DNA from: DATEZO01 sp035255485
Lineage (GTDB): Bacteria > Pseudomonadota > Gammaproteobacteria > Burkholderiales > Burkholderiaceae_D
Reading direction: 5' to 3'
Assembly (NCBI GenBank): GCA_035255485.1
Contig: DATEZO010000318.1
Coordinates: 1 to 23,458, forward strand
Length of the DNA: 23,458 bases
Shown one piece after another: positions 16,707 through 23,458 of the stretch; positions within the stretch are counted from its first letter, which is position 1, and each line of letters opens with the position of its first letter. The position numbers were made by a program, and so were the translations under genes. Under the pieces are notes generated by a model. It saw only the letters and a program-made list of their open reading frames with translations. It made no database searches and was not told the DNA's origin.

Positions 16707-17389
16707 GCCTCCATCGCATCGATCAGGTGCGGGCCGTTAGTGCCGGCCTTGTTCACATCCTTGCTGACCGGGTACCAGGCAAACACAGCGGGTGGTAGCG
16801 ACATGGTGCGGGCCAGATATTCAGCCTGATCCGGTGACAGGCTGGGGTCCATCCAGAGCGCGGCGTCCTGCGCGGAAAAAACCACCGGCCGGCGGTCGTG
16901 CACATCCACCAGGCCGCCGTCGGCTGCGGCGGTAACGATCACGAATCCGGCGTCTTCCCTGGGCGTCGGATTGGCCCGGAAACTGGCAAGCGCGGCCATG
17001 AACATCGGGCGGTCCGATTCCAGGCGGATGTACCATGGCTGCTTGTGGCGCGGCTCTCCGCTCCATTCATACCAGCCGTCGGCAGGCACGATCGCGCGGC
17101 CGGATTTCCACAAAGAGCGGAAGAATGCGCCGGTGGCCACTTTTTCAATCCGCGCGTTGATCGCAATCGGCAAATTCTTCTCCGCAGCCCATGCCGGCCG
17201 ATAACCCCAGCCAACCCAATCCATGCGATCGGTGTCGTCAAGGCGATGCATCAACCAGTGGGACGCTCCGGGTGCGGCATTCCAGTTGGGTGGCGGGTCG
17301 TCCGGCTGCTGCGGAAATGCTGCGCTGTCCCAGCCTATTTCAGCAGCGTAGGCGGCTTTCGGGCGATATTGGGCGATTCGGCCACACAT
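16703..17389 (-). CDS. yedK: SOS response-associated peptidase (SRAP/YedK/HMCES family)
   Basis: SRAP proteins form a covalent thiazolidine link with abasic sites in single-stranded DNA through Cys2 after removal of Met1, protecting the site. The protein starts MCGRIAQ, giving the required Cys2. Other active-site pieces are visible: the NARIEKV segment with the conserved asparagine, VPADGWYEW with the catalytic glutamate, and DVHDRRPVV with the conserved histidine. The length of 228 residues is typical. The ATG at 17389 is fixed by the MCGR motif. It lies 7 bp after the stop of a small upstream gene on the same strand, so they form an operon. I see no LexA-like operator before that operon. 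Confidence 0.93.
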   Translation of the reverse strand: MCGRIAQYRPKAAYAAEIGWDSAAFPQQPDDPPPNWNAAPGASHWLMHRLDDTDRMDWVGWGYRPAWAAEKNLPIAINARIEKVATGAFFRSLWKSGRAIVPADGWYEWSGEPRHKQPWYIRLESDRPMFMAALASFRANPTPREDAGFVIVTAAADGGLVDVHDRRPVVFSAQDAALWMDPSLSPDQAEYLARTMSLPPAVFAWYPVSKDVNKAGTNGPHLIDAMEA

Positions 17390-17396
17390 GGCGTGC

Positions 17397-17612
17397 TCAC
17401 AGATCGCTCAGGATGCGATGCGCCAGCGCTTTGGCTTCATCAAGCGCTTCCCGGGGCGTGTTCGATACTGTTGCGACGGTATGCTCGGATTGCTGGTTTT
17501 CGGCGCCGCTTTCATGCGTGATCAGGACGATGCCCTGATATTTGCCATTATCGATCTGCTGGATATCCGCTTCCGCATACCAGTCACCCTTGGTGTACTT
17601 TACGGCTGCCAT
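17397..17612 (-). CDS. Small conserved-looking hypothetical protein (71 residues)
   Basis: This small protein (MAAVKYTKGDWYAEADIQQI...) has a beta-rich start with KGDWYAEADI and GKYQGIVLITHES. A polar middle follows (GAENQQSEHTVATVSNTP), then a helical end REALDEAKALAHRILSDL. There is no signal peptide or membrane segment, so it is probably cytosolic. The start at 17612 is well supported by AAGGAGA about six bases upstream; the frame is open further up but without such a site. It is the first gene of a two-gene operon with the SRAP gene (7 bp apart). Function is unknown. The context suggests a link to DNA damage tolerance, but this is guesswork. Confidence 0.8.
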   Translation of the reverse strand: MAAVKYTKGDWYAEADIQQIDNGKYQGIVLITHESGAENQQSEHTVATVSNTPREALDEAKALAHRILSDL

Positions 17613-17740
17613 GGTTCTCTCCTTGCCGGCATCACGTGTGTCAGACAGGATTTGATCCGATTTATTCCTGCAAAAGATGCATTCGTGTTCTATGTCAAAA
17701 AACCCTTTTGAATCAGGAATATGACGAGTCATCAGCATGC

Positions 17741-17759
17741 TTATCAACAGGCTTGATAA
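17741..17759. promoter_or_regulatory. 19-bp dyad TTATCAA-N5-TTGATAA
   Basis: A perfect 7-bp inverted repeat around a 5-base spacer lies about 130 bp upstream of the 71-residue protein gene and 88 bp past the stop of the 175-residue protein gene. The size and symmetry fit an operator for a dimeric regulator of the small-protein/SRAP operon; no family is recognised. Confidence 0.45.
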
Positions 17760-17846
17760 CAATTTCTGTGGGTAACTTTTGCAGCCAATGAAAGTCGGCG
17801 CATTACGCTGCGGTAATCCGTCCGGGCCGGTCAGGGCAGGGCTTCA

Positions 17847-18374
17847 TCACAGTGACGCCTTTTCGCCAAAATGTCCGTATTTTTCCAGGAACTGGGTGAT
17901 ATTGGAATCGATGCCGGGCGTGGCATGGACCCAGTATTCATTTTCCTTGTCAAAGCGACACAGTTTCCGGAACTTGATATTCGCGATCTGCACCGACAGC
18001 CCATGCGCGCGATAAGCGGCAATCTCGGTGGCGATATCGGGATCGGTCGGAAAAAACAGCCATTCCTGCACGAATATCGACTGTATCCGTTCCAGTTCAT
18101 GGCTGATCGATTCCGGTATCGGGCAGCGGATTTCGCCTTTGGCCTGCGGATAGTCAATCATCCACGGTGCATGGACATCGTCTTCGATGCTGCGATAGAG
18201 CACGGGAGGCCGATTGACATAGAAATTTTCGAGCATGAAAAATGCGGCCGATAAATTTTGCCCCTGTGCCTTCATGTACCAGCCATATAAATCCTTATGT
18301 GCTTCGACATGGAACATGGCGGTGACGAAATAGGGATCTTCCTGCGAATACGATAGGGAAATCTTGGGTTGCAT
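17847..18374 (-). CDS. Hypothetical protein, 175 residues, family not recognised
   Basis: The reading frame from ATG 18374 (MQPKISLSYSQEDPYFVTAM...) encodes a soluble-looking, aromatic-rich protein with no signal peptide or transmembrane helix. It contains HKDLYGWYMKAQ, AAFFMLENFYVNRP, DYPQAKGEIRCP, an Arg/Glu-rich helix around SISHELERIQSIFVQEWLFF, and a closing WVHATPGIDSNITQFLEKYG. Codon choice looks like real coding sequence rather than a shadow frame, and no longer frame opposes it. The ribosome binding site is weak, and a longer start (18449) cannot be excluded. It stands alone: 234 bp from the next gene downstream and 235 bp from the orphan kinase stop upstream. I cannot assign a function. 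Confidence 0.65.
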   Translation of the reverse strand: MQPKISLSYSQEDPYFVTAMFHVEAHKDLYGWYMKAQGQNLSAAFFMLENFYVNRPPVLYRSIEDDVHAPWMIDYPQAKGEIRCPIPESISHELERIQSIFVQEWLFFPTDPDIATEIAAYRAHGLSVQIANIKFRKLCRFDKENEYWVHATPGIDSNITQFLEKYGHFGEKASL

Positions 18375-18609
18375 GGAATGGTGGCTTCTTGGGACGGATT
18401 GCACACAGGCACTGCATGATCTCCATTCCTTGCCTCGTGCCATCCCCAACGAAGAGGCTGCTTATGCGTCCGGCACGCTGCAAAACGGGAAATACCACAT
18501 GTAGACAGCATGGATATTCTCTGGTTCGACATCGCGTGCTGGCGCATGGAAACGAACCGCCGCTTTGCCGGCAGGCAGCCAGGCAATGCCAACGGCGGGA
18601 CCCTGTAAT

Positions 18610-20553
18610 TCAGAGCGGCAAAATGATATTGATCCGTGTTCCCTGGCTGGGCAGGCTGGTGATCGATATGCTGCCATCCATTGCGTGCACCCGTTCGCGC
18701 ATATCGGCCAGGCCGAATGTACTCGTATTCGCCATGTCTTCCGGACGCATGCCATGGCCGTCGTCATGGATGCTGATTTCCAGCGTTGCATCGTCGCGCA
18801 TGAATGCAATCACCACTTTCCGGGCGTTGGCGTGACGGAATATGTTGGCGAGCGCTTCCTGGATGATGCGATAGATCGCGGTCGTGCGCTGCTCATCCAG
18901 GACCAGTTGCGTTTCATCTGCATGCAATTCGCAGGCAATGCCGTACCGGGTGACAAAATCCTTGCGCAAGGTTTGCAATGCGAAATACAGACCGCCTTCG
19001 TCCAGCCCGCGTGGCCGCAGATCGGTTGCGATGCGCCGCAGCGACGTGATCGACGTTGTCAGCAGCGTATCCATGCCGTCAAATTGATGAGGTGAAACAA
19101 TGGCTTCTGCGGATTGCTTCTGCAATAGCGAGAGATCAATCCTGAGCGTCGCCAGTAGCTGTCCCAGATCATCGTGCAGATCGCGCGCGATATTCCTGCG
19201 CTCTTCTTCCCGTACCGTCTGCAGCGCTCTCGACAGCCTTCTCAATTCGTTATGCGATTGGGCCAGTTTGTCTTGCACCAGCTTGCGCTCGGTGATGTCG
19301 CGCAGGATCAGGGTATACAGCTGCTTGTCGTTTTCCATCATGCTGGAGATGGAAGCTTCAATGGCGAATTCTTCGCCATTGGCTCTCAGGCCGGTGACCG
19401 CGTGATGCGAGTACGTTTTTCCTTTCGTCAGGTAGGCGAGCCGGGGCTTGCCGAAAAGCCGGATGTGGCGCCGGTATTTTTCATGATGCTGGGCCGGAAT
19501 GTACTGTTCGATCGGGCATCCCTGCATTTTGTCGCTTGTGACGCCGAACATGGCCGCCGCCGATGGGTTCGCCAGCACGATCACTTGGCGGCTATCGACG
19601 GTAATGATGGCATCGCTTGCGTTTTGTATGATGCCGGTTAGCAGCATCTGGTTCTGTTGCAGTGCATTGGAGGTCGTTTCGAGTTCTCGGGCCAGCCTGG
19701 CAAGCGCGGCATAGGGTGCCTTGATGTTGCTTGCCACAATGCAACGATAAAAAAATATGGTGCCGATCACTTTGTAGACGGGGCCGAGAAAGGCAACGAT
19801 AGAAGGCGTGCCATTAAAAAGGATGATGCAGATTTGTGCCAGCAATAGCGACAGTGTTGCCGCAAACAGATTGAATCGATCCAGCCGGCCTTGTGCTTCG
19901 AATTGTCCTGCGGTGTTTTTCTGCGTGTCGTGATGCAGTTCCCGGTAGCGTTGGACACAGGCCGGCACATACAGGAACAGGATGGCGTAATCAATGCCGG
20001 ATTTCAAAAGACTTGACTGATATCCATCCGTGACCAGGCGCGGCAACATGTGCCATCCGATAAAGACGGGATACGAATAGGCGAGAACGCAAAGCAGCGC
20101 AAGCAGCAGCACGATGACTGCCTTGCGGCGGGTGATGATGGTCCTGAAAGAAGCGCCGGCGATTGCCGTGATGCTGATGGCGACGAGCAGGCGCGACAGG
20201 AGTTGAAAATACACCGGTTTGGCCGCCTGGTTTTCAAACAGGAAAACGGGCATGTTCGGCAACGAAACGATGTAGAAAAACTGCAGCAGGGCGACGCAAA
20301 AAAAAGCAACGGCAAGCAGAATGGCGCTTCGGCTCAGGGTTTCACCGGAACGGTTCCAGGCAACCGCAAAAATCAGCGCATCCAGCAGAAAGCATATCGG
20401 GACGATATTGACTTCAAACGGCTGGTACAGCGCCGCAGAAGGAAATCCGGTCAGGGATGCCGTCAGTAAGGCTGCAGAGGATATAACGGCAAGGATAAGA
20501 ATCAGTGCATGCGCCTGTCTGATATTGTTATTGTTATTGAGCAAACGATGCAT
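18610..20553 (-). CDS. Orphan PAS-containing sensor histidine kinase (NarL type)
   Basis: This 647-residue membrane kinase has about seven to eight hydrophobic helices in residues 15-275, resembling MASE3/MASE4-type sensory modules (exact family uncertain). A short helix leads to a PAS domain (about 300-420: NASDAIITVDSRQVIVLANP, then ILRDITERK). Next comes a coiled coil and the HisKA_3 motif EEERRNIARDLHDDLGQLL with H460. The ATPase region has a QEALANIFRHANA N-box, DDGHGM in place of the usual DNGxG, and a TFGLADMRERV G2 box. The ATG at 20553 is chosen because 37 extra residues from a TTG at 20664 look non-coding. An AATAAC repeat encodes the NNNNN stretch at residues 6-10. No response regulator of the matching NarL type is adjacent, so its partner is elsewhere. 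Confidence 0.88.
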   Translation of the reverse strand: MHRLLNNNNNIRQAHALILILAVISSAALLTASLTGFPSAALYQPFEVNIVPICFLLDALIFAVAWNRSGETLSRSAILLAVAFFCVALLQFFYIVSLPNMPVFLFENQAAKPVYFQLLSRLLVAISITAIAGASFRTIITRRKAVIVLLLALLCVLAYSYPVFIGWHMLPRLVTDGYQSSLLKSGIDYAILFLYVPACVQRYRELHHDTQKNTAGQFEAQGRLDRFNLFAATLSLLLAQICIILFNGTPSIVAFLGPVYKVIGTIFFYRCIVASNIKAPYAALARLARELETTSNALQQNQMLLTGIIQNASDAIITVDSRQVIVLANPSAAAMFGVTSDKMQGCPIEQYIPAQHHEKYRRHIRLFGKPRLAYLTKGKTYSHHAVTGLRANGEEFAIEASISSMMENDKQLYTLILRDITERKLVQDKLAQSHNELRRLSRALQTVREEERRNIARDLHDDLGQLLATLRIDLSLLQKQSAEAIVSPHQFDGMDTLLTTSITSLRRIATDLRPRGLDEGGLYFALQTLRKDFVTRYGIACELHADETQLVLDEQRTTAIYRIIQEALANIFRHANARKVVIAFMRDDATLEISIHDDGHGMRPEDMANTSTFGLADMRERVHAMDGSISITSLPSQGTRINIILPL

Positions 20554-20759
20554 AAGGAGAATGTCCAAAAGCGTTTTACGCGTGACGCAGCGAATACCGG
20601 CGGCAGAATTCCAGCAATGCACAATAGCAGTATTTCCATCGGGAACTTTGACAGAGATCAACAAGCTGACATATATGTATACAAAGGAACGCTTTGCGCC
20701 TTTCTCCCGGTAAGGCGCGGAAAACGATGAACAATGGTTGATAGAATGATTTAAACGCG
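20554..20759. other. Leader region of the orphan kinase gene
   Basis: With the 74-bp element and the segment to 20876 this forms a 323-bp gap. Nothing in it resembles a coding sequence. The best promoter-like string for the kinase is on the - strand inside the 74-bp element (TTGCGC, 19 bp, TATACT at 20762-20767), which would give a leader of about 200 bases. Confidence 0.35.
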
Positions 20760-20833
20760 GGAGTATAGCTAAAAATATGTCAATATGCGCAATATCTGGA
20801 ATGGTTTTAAAAAATACCCTATGGTGTATAAAT
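20760..20833 (+). repeat. 74-bp AT-rich intergenic element, copy B
   Basis: It starts GGAGTATAGCTAAAAA and ends GGTGTATAAAT, and shares 52/74 positions with copy A and about 50/74 with copy C (reverse strand), all without gaps. Read on the - strand, ATACACC-ATA-GGGTAT is followed by T6, 43 bp after the LytTR regulator stop, so it may end that operon. The same strand further on carries TATACT upstream of the orphan kinase gene. Confidence 0.75.
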
Positions 20834-20876
20834 ATTGTGCCAGGAGCTTTTAATCCACTGGGAAAGGCATGTCCGG

Positions 20877-21629
20877 CTACATCTGCTTGAACAGGTGTAC
20901 GAAACTGCGGCTAACTTCCAGCTTTTCGGATAAACCCTTGATCATGACCAAATGCCTGCCGCGCAAGTCCCGCGTAACGCCCTCGATTGCATGCACGTTG
21001 ACCAGTGTGGCGCGATGGATTTGCCAGAACAGCGAAGGGTCAAGTTCGTCGCATAAATCCCGCACCGGCTTGCGGATCAACGCTTCGTACCGGCTGGTCT
21101 GGACGCGCGTATATTTTTCATCCGACTGGAAAAACAGGATGTCCTGCACCGGGATCAGTCGTAGTTCCTGTCCGATGGATGCCTGGATCCATTGCAGATA
21201 GGCAGGCTTGGCAGCGGTTTCCATTTGCCTGGCCAATTGCGCCAGCATCATGCTCATGTCCGGCGGCGGCGCAGCGAGACGCGCTTTCAGCCGTTCAACA
21301 GTCAGGTGCAGTCGTTCCGGCTCGGCGGGTTTCAACACATAATCGACCGCGCCGCGTTCGAATGCTTCGACGGCATACTGATCATAGGCAGTGATGAAGA
21401 CGATGTGGCACTGTGTGCCAATTGCCTGTGCCGCTTCCAGTCCGGTTTTACCGGGCATCCGGATATCCAGGAAAACGAAATCCGGCTGATGCTGCTTCAC
21501 CAGCGCGATTGCTTCCTCGCCATTCTTCGCTTCTGCAACGATCTCCAGTTCCGGCCAGGCCTGCTTCAGGCGCAGGCGCAACTGGTCGCGCATCAATCGT
21601 TCATCGTCGGCAAGAATGGCGGTCGGCAT
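20877..21629 (-). CDS. LytTR-family response regulator
   Basis: This 250-residue cytosolic regulator has a receiver domain with acidic D8, D9 and E10, phospho-acceptor D55 in FVFLDIRMPG, the switch residue in VFITAYD and K100 in DYVLKPAEPE. A linker (about 110-140) precedes a LytTR DNA-binding domain (about 145-250) with DILFFQSDEKYTRV, the LFWQIHRATLVNV segment and GLSEKLEVSRSF. This is the AlgR/LytR/BtsR arrangement. The ATG at 21629 follows the kinase stop by 6 bp, so it is translated with the LytS-like kinase. Targets are unknown; LytTR sites are short direct repeats and none is obvious in the window. Confidence 0.93.
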   Translation of the reverse strand: MPTAILADDERLMRDQLRLRLKQAWPELEIVAEAKNGEEAIALVKQHQPDFVFLDIRMPGKTGLEAAQAIGTQCHIVFITAYDQYAVEAFERGAVDYVLKPAEPERLHLTVERLKARLAAPPPDMSMMLAQLARQMETAAKPAYLQWIQASIGQELRLIPVQDILFFQSDEKYTRVQTSRYEALIRKPVRDLCDELDPSLFWQIHRATLVNVHAIEGVTRDLRGRHLVMIKGLSEKLEVSRSFVHLFKQM

Positions 21630-21635
21630 AAGCGG

Positions 21636-22913
21636 TCAGCTGGCAGGTTGATAGGGAACCTCGATCGTGGCGCATACGCCGCTCGGGCTGTTGGGGGTAA
21701 TGATCAATTGCGCCTGATCCCCGTGCAGTAGCTTGAGCCGTTCGCGGATGCTTTGCAAGCCCAGGCTGGTGCCGTTGCTCGGTATCATGCCGAACCCCAG
21801 CCCGTTGTCGGCTACTGTTACGCGCAGCTTGTGATTGGCCACCTCGGCCAGGACACGCAGCGTGCCGCCTTCCGGCTTGCTCTCCAGGCCATGCTTGATC
21901 GCATTTTCCACCAGCGATTGCAGCATCATGGGCGGGAAAGCTGCGCTGCGTAATCCGTCGGGAATGTTGAAATCGACGTTCAAGCGATCTTCCATGCGCA
22001 TTTTCAGCAAGTCCAGATAGGCGCGCACCATGTCGCCTTCGCGGCCGAGATTGGTGATCGGTGCATTTTCCCGCATTTGCGGCAGCACCGCGCGCAGATA
22101 CTGGATCAGGCTGCGTTGCATGGCAGAAGCGCGCGGCGGATCGGTTTCGATCAAATGCTCGACGGATGCCAGCGTATTGAACAGGAAATGCGGCTCGACC
22201 TGCGCCTGCATCATCTGCATCTTCGCTTCGGTTACCTGGCGCTGCAGCGTCTCGCGTTCCGCTGCCGCGTTGGCTACCTGGGCTTGTGCTTCCGCGCGCT
22301 TCTTGCCGCCCATCAAGGCTTTCATGCCGAACAGGCCGACCAGCAGCACCAGCACGAAGTTCATAAACCATTTCGACGAGTTCTTGCGATAACTCGCGAC
22401 CTTTTCTTCTGCTGCGCTATCGACCGCTTCTTCGATTGCATTGCCGACTTCCTGGCTCACCTCCGGCGGCAGAGGAATATGCACGCCGGTATCGTTCGAT
22501 ACGGCTGGTGGTACTGGCGGTACTGGTGGTACCGGCGATGCCGGTATCGCCGGTGCCGGCGTGCCGGTTTCGGAGGCGGACTCCGGGCTGGCGCCCTTTT
22601 GTCTGGCTGGCGCCTTCTTTGTAATATAAATCCCGCTGTTATCGATCCTGATCTCGGAGTCGCCATCGGATATTGTTTCGGATGCCGGATCGGTCCGCTT
22701 GCCGGGCTTCTTCCTGACCACTATGCGCGAATCTTCCGGAAACAGGGCGTCCTGCAAGAGCCCGCCTGCCACCAAGGCCAACACCGCCAGCAGGAAGAAT
22801 TTTTTCCAGGAGAGTTGGGTGACCCAGGCGGCGGTCTTATCAAAAGCGCGTGGCAACCATCTCAAAAATGAGGTGGAAAATTGCCTGGCGCCGGACAGAA
22901 AATCAGAACTCAT
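21636..22913 (-). CDS. LytS-like sensor histidine kinase (His_kinase/PF06580 type)
   Basis: This 425-residue inner-membrane kinase has a cytoplasmic start, TM1 (about 38-56), an extracytoplasmic loop (about 57-180) rich in charge and then proline (PVPPVPPVPP at about 127-136), TM2 (about 183-201), and a coiled coil (about 205-235). The His_kinase motif EPHFLFNTLASVEHLIE follows, with H242. The ATPase part shows MLQSLVENAIKHGLESK and DNGLGFG, then GTSLGLQSIRERL. The loop is much simpler than the multi-TM 5TM-LytS sensors. The ATG at 22913 overlaps the stop of a 48-codon upstream ORF (ATGA) and has AAGAG six bases before. The LytTR regulator gene lies 6 bp downstream, forming one two-component operon. 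Confidence 0.92.
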   Translation of the reverse strand: MSSDFLSGARQFSTSFLRWLPRAFDKTAAWVTQLSWKKFFLLAVLALVAGGLLQDALFPEDSRIVVRKKPGKRTDPASETISDGDSEIRIDNSGIYITKKAPARQKGASPESASETGTPAPAIPASPVPPVPPVPPAVSNDTGVHIPLPPEVSQEVGNAIEEAVDSAAEEKVASYRKNSSKWFMNFVLVLLVGLFGMKALMGGKKRAEAQAQVANAAAERETLQRQVTEAKMQMMQAQVEPHFLFNTLASVEHLIETDPPRASAMQRSLIQYLRAVLPQMRENAPITNLGREGDMVRAYLDLLKMRMEDRLNVDFNIPDGLRSAAFPPMMLQSLVENAIKHGLESKPEGGTLRVLAEVANHKLRVTVADNGLGFGMIPSNGTSLGLQSIRERLKLLHGDQAQLIITPNSPSGVCATIEVPYQPAS

Positions 22914-23056
22914 GGTCGGCTCTTTTGTGAATGCGGGCAAACTGACGCAAAGTGTACCTGATCAATGCTATTGCGCAGCCCGTTCTTCCCGGCAGCGCCG
23001 GCCAGGAAAACTGGCGTCAAGGCAAGCATGCAAAGGGTAGCGTGGCTGACAGGCAT
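22910..23056 (-). CDS. 48-residue small exported-type protein or leader peptide, coupled to the LytS-like kinase
   Basis: From ATG 23056 the peptide starts MPVSHATLCMLALTPVFLAG, then AAGKNG, and continues to a polar tail with HFASVCPHSQKSRP. The start has a near-ideal AAAGGAG five to six bases upstream, better than that of the kinase itself. The first 22 residues look like a signal peptide or single transmembrane segment with an AGA-A type end. The stop TGA (22912-22910) overlaps the kinase ATG as ATGA, the usual sign of translational coupling. I recognise no family. It could be an accessory membrane peptide for the sensor, a leader peptide that sets kinase translation, or a chance ORF with a good ribosome site. 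Confidence 0.55.
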   Translation of the reverse strand: MPVSHATLCMLALTPVFLAGAAGKNGLRNSIDQVHFASVCPHSQKSRP

Positions 23057-23323
23057 TGTGACTCCTTTCAAAAACATGTCATTGCGATGGCGCCACTGTA
23101 GGCAAACACGGGAGGCATTGCCATCGGATTCCGACAGCCTGCAAAAAGAGCGGCATGGAATGCCGAAATAACGGCGCTGGCATGGCCTGCCTTCCGCTCC
23201 CGCAGACTGGAGAAGAAGCGACGGCGAGAAAACGCGTCCGGGCAGAAGACTGAAAACCTGCCTGCTGTTTCCAGAATCATGGGCCGCATCGATTGCCCGA
23301 TAGTGCAGGGGCGTGCAGGAAAT
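23057..23323. other. Non-coding stretch between the LytS-operon leader ORF and the right-end promoter
   Basis: This divergent region must hold the promoter of the - strand LytS operon. I see no convincing -35/-10 pair for it. Frames that stay open here (for example - strand to 23395) have no start signal and no protein-like composition. Confidence 0.45.
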
Positions 23324-23332
23324 TGCTAAAAT
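23324..23332 (+). promoter_or_regulatory. Extended -10 promoter for the right-end gene
   Basis: TGCTAAAAT fits an extended -10 (TGn plus TAAAAT at 23327-23332). No good -35 precedes it. The predicted transcript start is about 23339, exactly where the hairpin begins. Confidence 0.4.
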
Positions 23333-23338
23333 GCCACC

Positions 23339-23381
23339 CCGGCACATCCTGTAGCGGCATAACCGATTCAGGATGTGCCGG
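23339..23381 (+). promoter_or_regulatory. 13-bp perfect hairpin at the predicted 5' end of the right-end gene
   Basis: CCGGCACATCCTG (23339-23351) and CAGGATGTGCCGG (23369-23381) pair perfectly around a 17-base loop. No T run follows, so it is not a terminator. It ends 55 bases before the ATG at 23437 and could be an operator or an mRNA-stabilising 5' structure. Confidence 0.6.
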
Positions 23382-23436
23382 CGTGCCCGGTGCAAACAGC
23401 CCGGACTTTCCCTTCACTATCCTGCATGGGAGTTTG

Positions 23437-23458
23437 ATGAAACGTCTTTTCCACACTC
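23437..23458 (+). CDS. Start of a gene cut by the window end (MKRLFHT...)
   Basis: The ATG at 23437 has GGGAG at 23428-23432, four bases upstream, and follows the predicted promoter and hairpin. Only seven codons are visible, reading MKRLFHT. The Lys-Arg pair after Met would suit a signal peptide or membrane protein, but no function can be given. Confidence 0.55.

Noticed and set aside
17767..17776. DnaA-box-like TTACCCACA on the - strand
   Set aside because: It is a single site with one mismatch and no cluster, AT-rich unwinding region or dnaA/dnaN genes nearby.
22910..23395. 161-codon version of the leader ORF
   Set aside because: The extra upstream part has no ribosome site and no protein-like pattern; only the last 48 codons, after AAAGGAG, are supported.
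1..23458. CRISPR array, tRNA or insertion sequence
   Set aside because: No regularly spaced short repeats, tRNA-like cloverleaf or transposase fragment was found on reading both strands.

Overview
The window looks like a chromosomal segment of a betaproteobacterium of the order Burkholderiales, most likely family Oxalobacteraceae (Herminiimonas/Herbaspirillum/Collimonas-like). This is inferred from the GC-rich coding sequence, the orn / Ste24-type M48 protease / pterin dehydratase / rsgA block, the argF-argG neighbourhood, and a DUF4214 protein with a TTG start. No tRNA, rRNA, CRISPR array, prophage or intact insertion sequence was found.

Left part (1-10700), mostly housekeeping: the 3' end of an azoreductase gene (+); an ABC-2 type exporter operon (ATPase then permease, -); an arginine operon (argF, a shrunken VOC/glyoxalase remnant, argG, then a good intrinsic terminator, -); the M48 protease, PCD and rsgA genes, overlapping or nearly touching (-), divergent from orn (+); a UPF0149/YecA-like SEC-C protein (-); and a SrkA/RdoA-like kinase (+).

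Right part (10700-23458), signalling and accessory genes: a LuxR-type response regulator and a 7TM histidine kinase form an overlapping operon (-), divergent from an 870-residue repetitive protein with PPC-like beta modules and a C-terminal DUF4214 region (+). Then come an SRAP/YedK protein with a small co-transcribed partner (-), an unrecognised 175-residue protein (-), an orphan PAS histidine kinase (-), and a LytS-like kinase / LytTR regulator operon (-) preceded by a 48-codon exported-peptide ORF that overlaps the kinase start by ATGA. The window ends at the first seven codons of a + strand gene with a hairpin at its predicted 5' end.

The most unusual signal is a family of three 74-bp AT-rich intergenic elements (10762-10835 on -, 16558-16631 and 20760-20833 on +). 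They align without gaps at about 61-70% identity. Each is bounded by GGWGTATA-like direct repeats exactly 63 bp apart, and each lies 43-71 bp past the stop codon of a gene pointing at it. Other points of interest are the in-frame deletion inside the VOC gene between argF and argG, the coupled leader ORF of the LytS operon, and several strong dyads (13597-13626, 16443-16464, 16626-16706, 23339-23381).
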